From contig NZ_BPFZ01000011.1 in the NCBI RefSeq assembly GCF_030158815.1, positions 20,786-84,785 of the forward strand: a stretch of 64,000 nucleotides of DNA. The letters run 5' to 3'. The notes beneath the pieces were generated by a model that made no database searches, was not told the origin of the DNA, and saw nothing but the letters and a program-made list of their open reading frames with translations. Made by a program: the position numbers and the translations under genes. Origin of the DNA: Candidatus Phycosocius spiralis (GTDB lineage Bacteria > Pseudomonadota > Alphaproteobacteria > Caulobacterales > Aquidulcibacteraceae). Shown piece after piece: positions 9,140 through 16,308 of this stretch. Position 1 is the first letter of the stretch. Each line of letters starts with the position of its first letter.

Positions 9140-9531
9140 CCCACAGATGCTTTTAGCGCGGCTGCCCTTTATGTCAGGCTTAATAGTTTCATCATTTTTG
9201 GCTTGCTTTGGCAGATTATCAATCTGCGTCGACGCGAGTAGATTGTAATGAGAGACGGTGGATATGCCCCATTGATTCGGGCTAATCGCGCCCATGGTAA
9301 TGCCATTGAAATAGCCCCAATTGCTTTTATTGGTCTATGTGCGTTAGCTTTCATTGGCAGCGCAATCTAGATTATAAATTTGGGTGGATTTTGTCTGACA
9401 GTGGGGTGGACCTTGCACGCTAAGGCCTGTCGGGTTTTGAAGGAACCTCCTTCGGCCGCACAGTCGGCATGCTTCTTTCGCTTATCGCCATGCTCTGGAT
9501 CGGTGGCCCCTGTGTCCTTGGGGCTTTGTGA
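9140..9531 (+). pseudogene. Degraded MAPEG family membrane protein gene
   Basis: Conceptual translation across frames gives the MAPEG pattern in order: ALYVRLN, then IINLRRRE, then DGGYAPLIRANRAHGNAIE (the family signature), then a TLHA segment, and finally GRTVGMLLSLIAML. In frame one there are in-frame TAG stops at 9239-9241 and 9368-9370. The C-terminal part is in another frame and ends at TGA 9529-9531, so a frameshift lies at about 9411-9440. No start codon survives at the N-terminus, and a TAA lies just upstream at 9137-9139. MAPEG proteins are four-helix enzymes of glutathione/eicosanoid type. The gene is clearly dead. Confidence 0.8.
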
Positions 9532-9695
9532 GGCACGTGACCGGCTCTCCAGGTTCAACAATCGTTCAATCACGCCTATATACGCGCTAAGCGTACTTTG
9601 AGATGTAGTTTGGGTTTTCCATTTACCTAATCTGGCACAAGTCCTGCGTTACCCACGGGCAATCAGTCCAATTGGCCCAAAATGGGGAATTCCAG

Positions 9696-10247
9696 ATGAA
9701 TTACGGCGCGTTGCATCCAGAAAGTCAGGCGTTTTTGAGCTCTTGGCAGGCTTTAAGCGACCTTGGATCCCACCATGGTGGGGATTCTGTTTTAACAAGG
9801 GACGCTTCAACCATCATTGATCGGATATTCCTGGCCCAACGGGTTGGCGAAGGGGTGTTTACATTTAAAACAATTGGCACAGAACTTAAATTCTGGACCG
9901 GGCGCGATTTACGCGACCATGAAGTGTGCAGCCTGTTTCACGGACCCGATCAAGCTTTGGTTCGCGCACTACTCGAATCTGCCATGTCAGCCCCAGGCCC
10001 TGCATTGGCGCGCGCTATTGCTTTTGGTGCAGGGGTTGGGCAGCGCGCCGAAATTGAACTGGCATTTCTGCCCTTGATTGAAAAAGGTGTCGGGGACAGG
10101 GTTTTAGGACTGTTTCAGCCTCTCTCCATGGACAACAAAATTTCCAAGCCTGTCTTACGCATTGCCCTCACCTCCCTATCACCACCTGCACCTAACATGC
10201 CCATTCGTCAAGGTTTACGATTGGTTCGTAACGAGAGTGAATGCTAA
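9696..10247 (+). CDS. PAS domain protein (PAS_5 type)
   Basis: A 183-residue soluble protein that resembles the alphaproteobacterial PAS_5 family: a segment with LWQ/RIFLAQRVGEGVFTFKTIGTEL, then GRDLRDHEVCSLFHG, then a run describing residues important for polymer-like beta strands (IELAFLPLIEKG) and GLFQPL. Members are stand-alone PAS sensors, usually of unknown ligand, common in Caulobacterales where some act with motility or cell-cycle regulators. ATG 9696 is preferred because GGGGA lies eight bases upstream; a TTG eight codons earlier is also open. Its end overlaps the convergent ABC transporter gene by 4 bp. Confidence 0.7.
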   Translation: MNYGALHPESQAFLSSWQALSDLGSHHGGDSVLTRDASTIIDRIFLAQRVGEGVFTFKTIGTELKFWTGRDLRDHEVCSLFHGPDQALVRALLESAMSAPGPALARAIAFGAGVGQRAEIELAFLPLIEKGVGDRVLGLFQPLSMDNKISKPVLRIALTSLSPPAPNMPIRQGLRLVRNESEC

Positions 10248-12088
10248 GTTGATCTGGTCTGAAATTGTAGAGCTGCCAATTCTTTATACAGGCCACCTAG
10301 AGCCATTAAGCATTCATGATTACCCCGTTCAACGATTTTGCCATGATTGAGCACTAAGATCAGATCTGCGCGCCGGACAGTGGATAGGCGATGGGCAACC
10401 ACAATCGTGGTGCGCGTGCTCGCAAAACGCTCTAATGCTTCTTGAACGCGCGTTTCAGATTCTGCATCAAGTGCACTGGTCGGCTCATCCAACAATAGGA
10501 TTGGGCAATTGCGTAAAATGGCACGCGCGAGCGCTACACGCTGGCGCTCTCCGCCCGACAAGCGCGAACCGCGCGGCCCGACTTGGGCCAACATCCCCCC
10601 GTCCAAGCGATCCACAAAGTCGCACGCTGCCGCATCTAGGGCCGCACGGACCGCCTCTGGACTAGCTTTTGGCATCCCCATGGCAACATTTTGGGCGATT
10701 GTGGCGTCAAACAGGGTCGCTTCCTGGCTGACAAGGGCAATGGTGTGGCGCAGACTGGCTAGGCTAACAAGACGGGTGTCAAACCCATCAACGCGCACAT
10801 ACCCAGAAGTTGGATCGAACAGACGAGGCACTAGATTCAAGATTGTTGACTTACCCGCCCCAGAAGGGCCAACCAAAGCGAGTGTTTGCCCGGGCTCTGC
10901 GGTAAAGCTCACATTATCAAGGCCATTACTGCCATCGGGCCAAGCAAAGGTTACTTGTTCAAACTCAATACGCCCTGGCCCTTTGGGTAAATGCATGGTC
11001 GGTTCGCGGTCGCGAATGCTGGGTACTTCATCTAAAACCGTGAAAAAACGCGCCAAGGCCGACAAACCCTCTTGGATGACGCTATTGAGGCCACCAAGGC
11101 TTCGCACAGATTGGGCCGCAAGAAGCAAAGATGCAATAAAGGCCGTTAATGTGCCCACACTTGCCGCACCTTGGGCGATCCGTAAGCCCGCAAATGCAAA
11201 AACGCCAGCAATAGCAAGCCCCCCCAAAACTTCTAATATCGGGTCAACGCGGCCTTTTTGCTCAGCCATTTTCAAAAGCAGCTTCATGCGAGTTGTGAGA
11301 GCACGCCCCACGCGCATGGCCTCAAAACCTTCCAATCCGTAGGACTTAACAAGCCGAATGCCGCCCATGCTTTCTTCAACCACCCCAGCTAAATCGGCGG
11401 CCTGTTGCTGAGCCTGCGCTGAGGTTTTTCGCAAGCGCGCGCCAATCATCGATACCGGCCCAATCGCCAAGGGCAGGATGATCAGGCACACAAGGGCAAG
11501 CTGCCAATCGCCCAATATCATCACGACGATGACGCCAACCAAGGTCAAACAATCGCGCACAAAACTATTGGCGGCGCGCAAGACCGCTTCACGCACTGCA
11601 TTTATATCGTTCAAAAACCGTGCCGCGAATGCACCGGAAGGTTCGCTGTTGAGACGTGAAAAATCTAAGCTTAAAAGCTTAGCAAATAAGTCTTGCTGAA
11701 TCTTAGTGGTCGCCGATAAGGCCACTTGATTGGTCAATAGGGTAGAGGCGTATAGGGCCAGCCCCTTGATCAGAGTCGCTGCGATGATCGCCAAAGGGCC
11801 AAGGATGGCAATAGTGGCTGGGGTCAAACGTCCAAAGACTTGCGCTTTTAAGGGGGCTGCCCCGCCGCTCAATTGGGCCAAGGCGTCAATCACCTGACCA
11901 AAGAGCCACGGATAAGTCGCCGACGCGGCTGCCACAATTGCCATTAAGAAGGTTGCCAAGGCCAAGCTAACCCCATCATGGCGCAACCAAACAGACCAAA
12001 ACCGCTTGAGCAAATTGGCACTGGTTTGAGGTCTTGGATTTGTTTGGTCTGTGGCCACCAATGGCTCTGCTAGATTAGTGATCTTCAT
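10244..12088 (-). CDS. ABC exporter, fused permease-ATPase (MsbA-like)
   Basis: A 614-residue half-transporter that would work as a homodimer in the inner membrane. The N-terminal 6-helix ABC transmembrane domain covers about 40-335. The nucleotide-binding domain has Walker A GPSGAGKST (407-415), Q-loop VSQEATLF, signature LSGGE (510-514), Walker B LLLDEPT (531-537) and the switch His in VVAHRLS. It is closest in type to MsbA lipid A flippases. It is last in a minus-strand run with PmbA, a phosphatase-family gene and DUF4170, a neighbourhood that in alphaproteobacteria often precedes lipopolysaccharide genes, which supports a lipid export role without proving it. Confidence 0.88.
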   Translation of the reverse strand: MKITNLAEPLVATDQTNPRPQTSANLLKRFWSVWLRHDGVSLALATFLMAIVAAASATYPWLFGQVIDALAQLSGGAAPLKAQVFGRLTPATIAILGPLAIIAATLIKGLALYASTLLTNQVALSATTKIQQDLFAKLLSLDFSRLNSEPSGAFAARFLNDINAVREAVLRAANSFVRDCLTLVGVIVVMILGDWQLALVCLIILPLAIGPVSMIGARLRKTSAQAQQQAADLAGVVEESMGGIRLVKSYGLEGFEAMRVGRALTTRMKLLLKMAEQKGRVDPILEVLGGLAIAGVFAFAGLRIAQGAASVGTLTAFIASLLLAAQSVRSLGGLNSVIQEGLSALARFFTVLDEVPSIRDREPTMHLPKGPGRIEFEQVTFAWPDGSNGLDNVSFTAEPGQTLALVGPSGAGKSTILNLVPRLFDPTSGYVRVDGFDTRLVSLASLRHTIALVSQEATLFDATIAQNVAMGMPKASPEAVRAALDAAACDFVDRLDGGMLAQVGPRGSRLSGGERQRVALARAILRNCPILLLDEPTSALDAESETRVQEALERFASTRTTIVVAHRLSTVRRADLILVLNHGKIVERGNHECLMALGGLYKELAALQFQTRST

Positions 12089-12335
12089 CGTCTGGTATAG
12101 GGCCGTTGGGATCGATCAACCGATGCGCGTGAATGACAAAATAGCGCATATGCGCATTGTCGACGCTGCTTTGCGCCGCATGCTTCCAAGCGTCGCGGGC
12201 CTGAGCATAATTTGGGTATGCCCCTACATAGTCCAGCTTCGTGAGGTCACGAAACTCAACAGAGTCGAGATTGCGCATCTCACCGCCAATGACAAGGTGT
12301 AATAATTGTTTTTTAGGGCTGGATGTGGTTTCCAT
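12075..12335 (-). CDS. DUF4170 family protein
   Basis: An 86-residue protein with the typical DUF4170 blocks: LVIGGEM near the start, the central FVGAYPNY-like segment (DYVGAYPNYAQARDAWK), and AHMRYFVIHAHRLIDP at the end. The family is small, soluble, alphaproteobacterial and uncharacterised, commonly encoded next to an inositol-phosphatase-family gene, as here. ATG 12335 is preferred over one five codons earlier because GAGG is correctly placed before it. Its 3' end overlaps the ABC transporter start by 14 bp, suggesting one transcript. Confidence 0.9.
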   Translation of the reverse strand: METTSSPKKQLLHLVIGGEMRNLDSVEFRDLTKLDYVGAYPNYAQARDAWKHAAQSSVDNAHMRYFVIHAHRLIDPNGPIPDDEDH

Positions 12336-12342
12336 TAGATCC

Positions 12343-13131
12343 TCAAGCAAGCTTTACATGGTGAACACGGCCTATCAATAAGCTATGCAGCCCCCTGCCA
12401 GCCACCACAAGGCTTATTTGACGTGGATTGGGTTGATTGTACATCAAGGCTGCCCCTTCATGAGTGGTTGCAATGGCCCCAGCCTCATCGACAATAACCG
12501 ACGCGGCTACTAAGTCCCAATCCTGTTTTGCCGACAAAGCTATGGCCGCATCATACTGACCGCATGCGACAAGGCACATGCGGTAAGCAATCGAATTGCG
12601 GCTGACCACATCCATCTGCGGCCAAGGCGGTTGCCAAGCTGGGTGGCGAAACATGGCTGGATCCCCAAGCATCGCGCACCCTTCGATCGCATCACAAGTG
12701 CTTGGCGCAATCTCAACCCCGTTTAAGCGCGCACCGCCACCTTGTATGGCTTCAAACATTTCACCCGTCGCAGGGTTAAATACAACACCCAAAACCGGTA
12801 CATTATGGTCTAACAGGCCAATACAAATGGTAAAATGGGGCTTGGCTTTAATAAAGGCGCGCGTCCCATCAATTGGATCAACTACCCAGCAAAAACGTGC
12901 GGAATGCCGCGAATGGTCATCGACACTTTCTTCAGACAACCAACCATAATTAGGACGTGCCTCTCTCAATTGCGCTTTTAAGAACGCATCTATGGCAATA
13001 TCTACATTGCTCACAGGGTCATTGGGCGATTTATTGCTGACATCAAGCTCTTGGCCATAAAAGCGCATGGCCATGGCCCCAGCCTCGTTAGCTGCTGCCA
13101 CTGCTAGGGCTAAATCCGCAGCAAGCGCCAT
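12343..13131 (-). CDS. Inositol monophosphatase/CysQ-family phosphatase
   Basis: A 262-residue Li-sensitive, Mg-dependent phosphatase-superfamily protein. Metal-binding motifs are WLSEES (Glu67-Glu68), DPIDGT (Asp85 to Thr90) and the C-terminal WDLVAA segment near residue 205. Likely substrates are 3'-phosphoadenosine 5'-phosphate (CysQ activity) or inositol-1-phosphate; the sequence does not decide. It lies 3 bp after pmbA and just before DUF4170, within the same minus-strand operon. Confidence 0.9.
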   Translation of the reverse strand: MALAADLALAVAAANEAGAMAMRFYGQELDVSNKSPNDPVSNVDIAIDAFLKAQLREARPNYGWLSEESVDDHSRHSARFCWVVDPIDGTRAFIKAKPHFTICIGLLDHNVPVLGVVFNPATGEMFEAIQGGGARLNGVEIAPSTCDAIEGCAMLGDPAMFRHPAWQPPWPQMDVVSRNSIAYRMCLVACGQYDAAIALSAKQDWDLVAASVIVDEAGAIATTHEGAALMYNQPNPRQISLVVAGRGLHSLLIGRVHHVKLA

Positions 13132-13134
13132 CGC

Positions 13135-14472
13135 TTAAGCCCCAGCAATCGTCATCGAAGGGATCAAAATACTAGGGCACTCAATTGATGAGCGGCCTTC
13201 ATAATCATTTCCAGGAATAAGGACGGCATACATATCAAGCAGATTGCCTGCCACCGTGATCTCATGAACAGGGCGCACAATCTGGCCTTGTTCAAACCAT
13301 AGGCCCGAAACGCCAACAGAATAATCGCCCGTATTGGCATTAAAGCTAGGCGACATCGTTTCGATGACGAGCAAACCCTTACCGGCCTCGCGTTGCAGAC
13401 CCACCAAATCATGCTCTCCGGGCATGAGTTTCACATTGCTTGTGCTAATTCCAGGTGCACCTCCAGGATTAAGCGCTGCGTGGCCTGTTGAACGCAACCC
13501 TAATTGGCGCGCACTAGCAGAATTGAGTAACCAGGTTTGCAAGACACCTTCGCAGATCAAATCACGGGGGGCGACTTGGCAGCCTTCCCCGTCAAAAGGG
13601 TGCGATGACCAACCACCCACCAAGTGCGGATTATCGGTAATTTGAATGCCTTTGGCGAAGACTTGGGTGCCCATTTTCTCGCGCAGAAACGAAACACCCC
13701 GTGCAATGGATGCACCAGAAATCGCGCCGAGGAAAAATCCGATCAAACGCGGCGCAACGCGGTTCTCAAATATTACCGGAGCGGTACAACTTTCTAGTTT
13801 CGTAGCACCTAAACGCAGGACTGCACGTGCTCCTGCGCGCTGGCCAATGAAAGTGGCATCGCGAAGCTCATTTAAAAATCGACTTGAATCGCTATACCAA
13901 TCGCGTTCTTTTTGATCATCTCGTTCGGCAATGGCAGAGAGGCCCAAACCCCATGATGTGCCACGATAGCTGCCCAAAAAGCCATTGCTGGCCCCATAAA
14001 CCACTTGGCTAGCCCCCCATTCAGCGCCAGAGCCAGCAGAATTGGTAACGCCCTTCTCTGCCAAGGCCGCTGCTTCGCTGATCAATGCGCGGCTTTCCAA
14101 ATCCTCGATAGAAGGCGGTGTATCGTCCCACATGGCCAGATCGATACAATCTTTTGCAAGTGCCTCAGGCTCCGGCAACCCACACCATGGGTCTTCGGCG
14201 GCGGCCTTGGCCATAGCCACTACCCGCGAAGCTAGAGCGTCCAGCGCCGCTAAGCTGAAATCACTGGTTGAAGCACCAGCTTGCTTTTTACCTATCAGGA
14301 CGCGCAAACCTACCGAAGAACTTTCTTCACGCGCCACCGATTCCAATTTTCCCATGCGCACTGAGACCGATAGGCTTTGACGCTCAACGCATGCCGCGTC
14401 AGCTTCTTGTGCCCCCAAGGATTTGGCGCGCGTTAACAGCCGATCTACGGCTTCATCTAGTTTAATCGTCAT
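13135..14472 (-). CDS. pmbA: PmbA/TldE metalloprotease-family protein
   Basis: A 445-residue PmbA (TldE) homologue. In E. coli TldD and TldE form a heterodimeric protease that matures microcin B17 and degrades the CcdA antitoxin; TldE itself lacks the metal-binding site, which TldD supplies. The order here is the family one: an N-terminal SLSVSVRMGKLE.. strand region, a middle DCIDLAMWDDTPP-like segment, and a C-terminal region with NPGGAPG, GDYSVGVSG and EITVAGNLLDM. No HExxxH is visible, consistent with TldE rather than TldD. First gene of the four-gene minus-strand group. Confidence 0.9.
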   Translation of the reverse strand: MTIKLDEAVDRLLTRAKSLGAQEADAACVERQSLSVSVRMGKLESVAREESSSVGLRVLIGKKQAGASTSDFSLAALDALASRVVAMAKAAAEDPWCGLPEPEALAKDCIDLAMWDDTPPSIEDLESRALISEAAALAEKGVTNSAGSGAEWGASQVVYGASNGFLGSYRGTSWGLGLSAIAERDDQKERDWYSDSSRFLNELRDATFIGQRAGARAVLRLGATKLESCTAPVIFENRVAPRLIGFFLGAISGASIARGVSFLREKMGTQVFAKGIQITDNPHLVGGWSSHPFDGEGCQVAPRDLICEGVLQTWLLNSASARQLGLRSTGHAALNPGGAPGISTSNVKLMPGEHDLVGLQREAGKGLLVIETMSPSFNANTGDYSVGVSGLWFEQGQIVRPVHEITVAGNLLDMYAVLIPGNDYEGRSSIECPSILIPSMTIAGA

Positions 14473-14574
14473 AGCTGACCTCTAGAGTGCGTTTTCACGG
14501 ATGCGAAGCCACTTTCGCATCAAACGGGACAAGCTTCACCACATCCCGCAGCAGCTACCACCCATGCCGTACTT

Positions 14575-14874
14575 TTAATAAGTTGGATCCAGATTGGCGG
14601 TTATGAGCTCTTCGGCAAAAGCATCGGCATCGGCCTGCATGGCCTTTTGATTGCTCTGCGAAGTCTGCCAAGACTGAAAGGCTATAAATCCACCAAATCC
14701 AACAATCACCAGTGCAGCCAAAGCAGCTAAACGAACAGGCCATAGAGGGCGTCCTAAATTCTGTGCTTTATAAGCTGCCATCGCCGCCGCCTCAATCCTG
14801 GCTAAGGGCGGTGTAGGCACAGGTCCTGCTTGCTCCAACAGCGAGGCAAGGGGATCGCTAGAGATCTGGGTCAT
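14575..14874 (-). CDS. Small membrane protein, candidate anti-sigma factor
   Basis: A 99-residue protein with a soluble N-terminal half, one transmembrane helix at about 47-65 (RLAALAALVIVGFGGFIAF) and a short acidic C-terminus. Its ATG overlaps the stop of the ECF sigma gene as ATGA, the arrangement typical of a sigma/anti-sigma pair. No zinc-binding anti-sigma motif (HxxxCxxC) is present, so if it is an anti-sigma factor it is of an unusual, minimal kind. The role is inferred from position and topology. Confidence 0.75.
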   Translation of the reverse strand: MTQISSDPLASLLEQAGPVPTPPLARIEAAAMAAYKAQNLGRPLWPVRLAALAALVIVGFGGFIAFQSWQTSQSNQKAMQADADAFAEELITANLDPTY

Positions 14875-15464
14875 GCGGCGGTTCCTCCTACAGATGGTTG
14901 AAAAAATTCTTGTTTGTCGTCCTTGAGAGCCAAGCGCAAAGCGCGCCTTGCACGCGCCAATAAGGATTCGACCGCTTCCACACTAATCCCCAAAATCACA
15001 CCAACTTCTCTGGCCGGTAAAGCATCATAATGGGTGAGAATAATCGCGGCACGTTGACGATGAGGAAGCCCTCCAAGTGCCCGATCAACCCGGCTTTGCA
15101 TAACTTCTTGTAGTAAACCTGCATCGGGCAAAGGACTTGGGTCGCTTTGCTCTGGCAGGGTCTCCCCATAGACAAAACGTCTAGACTTTCTGAGCCTATC
15201 AAAGCACAGATTGGTCGTCACAAGATGGAGCCAAGTTTGAATACGCGCCTGACCTGGTTTCCAACTTGGTAAGATTTTCCATAGCCGGATCAGGGTTTCT
15301 TGGGTGACATCTTCGGCCTCTGCTGCATCATGGAGTAAACGCCAAGATAGGTTCCAGATACTTGGTGTAACCGCTTTCACCAAAGCACGGGCGGCAAATG
15401 TATCGCCGCGCCGTGCTTTTTCAACCAAACCAGCTAAAGGATCAAAATAATGCGGTTTGGACAT
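14871..15464 (-). CDS. ECF-type RNA polymerase sigma factor
   Basis: A 197-residue sigma-70-family factor. Region 2 spans about 20-90 with the signature DVTQETLIRLWK and the -10-recognition segment TWLHLVTTNLCFDRLRK. Region 4 spans about 125-180 with LPHRQRAAIILTHYDALPAREVGV and the helix-turn-helix ending in ESLLARARRAL. It lies between the EF-hand gene, 17 bp upstream, and the small membrane gene it overlaps, so the three probably form one autoregulated unit. Confidence 0.93.
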   Translation of the reverse strand: MSKPHYFDPLAGLVEKARRGDTFAARALVKAVTPSIWNLSWRLLHDAAEAEDVTQETLIRLWKILPSWKPGQARIQTWLHLVTTNLCFDRLRKSRRFVYGETLPEQSDPSPLPDAGLLQEVMQSRVDRALGGLPHRQRAAIILTHYDALPAREVGVILGISVEAVESLLARARRALRLALKDDKQEFFQPSVGGTAA

Positions 15465-15481
15465 GTGACCTTGACCAAGGG

Positions 15482-16216
15482 TTACTCGCGGTGCTCTTCA
15501 CGCTCATGGCCCCTCTGATGATGGCCACCCTTCCGCCCAAGGCGGGCAGCTGCAGCGGCTTCCTCGCGCGTTAAGCGACCATCCTTATTCGTATCGGCAC
15601 GTTCAAAAAGTGGATCTGGGCTGGCCATCCATTCATCCTTACTGATTTTTCCATCCTTATCAGTATCGAGCTGAGGTGGGAAAGGGGGTCGCTTCGTGGG
15701 ATGTTTCATTTTTGCACGCATGTCCACCAGTTCGCTTTTATCTAAGCGGCCGTCCTTATTGGCATCAAAACGGGTAAATGAGTTATCGCCACGCGCTTGC
15801 GCCTCAGATTGCTTTTCTTCCGCCAGGCGGGCCATGCCTGCATCATACTCACTACGGGTGACCGACCCGTCTGCATTGGTATCAAAATCGGCCAGTAGAT
15901 CGCGCTTCTCCCGCCGTGGCCCTTCGTCCCTAAGTTCGCGACGCACACCTAATTGCTTGGGGGGGCGGGGTGAACGCAAGGCGCGCATTTCTTCTTTAAC
16001 GATGTAACCATCCTTATTGAGGTCCGCACGCGTAAACATACTGGCCCGCGCGGCCTTGACTTCTTGGATGGTGAGTACTCCATCCTGATTGAGGTCGGCG
16101 CGGTCAAATAAGCCCAATCCATGGGGTGGCGGCGGTGGTGTTGTCACTTGCTCTGCCATGATAGGACTGGCCATCAAGGCAAAAGCAGCAGCTATAAACA
16201 TGAGTTTTAAGTGCAT
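15482..16216 (-). CDS. Secreted EF-hand calcium-binding protein
   Basis: A 244-residue protein with a cleavable signal peptide (cleavage near Met-Ala-Glu, residue 21-22). It contains six canonical EF-hand loops: DLNQDGVLTIQE, DLNKDGYIVKEE, DTNADGSVTRSE, DANKDGRLDKSE, DTDKDGKISKDE and DTNKDGRLTREE. A proline-rich linker follows the signal and the tail is His/Arg/Glu rich. It would bind Ca2+ in the periplasm. AAGGAA precedes the ATG. As first gene of a probable operon with an ECF sigma factor and a small membrane protein it may serve as sensor or target of that system; this is inference. Confidence 0.92.
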   Translation of the reverse strand: MHLKLMFIAAAFALMASPIMAEQVTTPPPPPHGLGLFDRADLNQDGVLTIQEVKAARASMFTRADLNKDGYIVKEEMRALRSPRPPKQLGVRRELRDEGPRREKRDLLADFDTNADGSVTRSEYDAGMARLAEEKQSEAQARGDNSFTRFDANKDGRLDKSELVDMRAKMKHPTKRPPFPPQLDTDKDGKISKDEWMASPDPLFERADTNKDGRLTREEAAAAARLGRKGGHHQRGHEREEHRE

Positions 16217-16245
16217 CTCTGATTTCCTTAGATATGTAGTTAACC

Positions 16246-16292
16246 CCCCAGCCGGGCAAACATGCAGTGATGTTATGGTTTAACGGCTGGGG
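16246..16292. repeat. Inverted repeat between glnE and the EF-hand gene
   Basis: CCCCAGCCG (16246-16254) is complementary to CGGCTGGGG (16284-16292), a perfect 9-bp stem with a 29-base loop. On the minus strand it lies after the glnE stop and about 30 bp before the EF-hand start. GTTAA occurs beside each arm. No T-run follows, so it may be an operator or weak terminator rather than a standard one. Confidence 0.5.
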
Positions 16293-16308
16293 CGTCCCAT
16301 TCCGTCGC

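Noticed and set aside
9367..9601. Short frames on both strands near 9.4-9.6 kb
   Set aside because: They are alternative readings of the decayed MAPEG gene.
10509..11342. 277-codon plus-strand open frame
   Set aside because: Antisense to the ABC exporter with Arg/Ser/Thr-rich nonsense composition; the exporter frame has all motifs.
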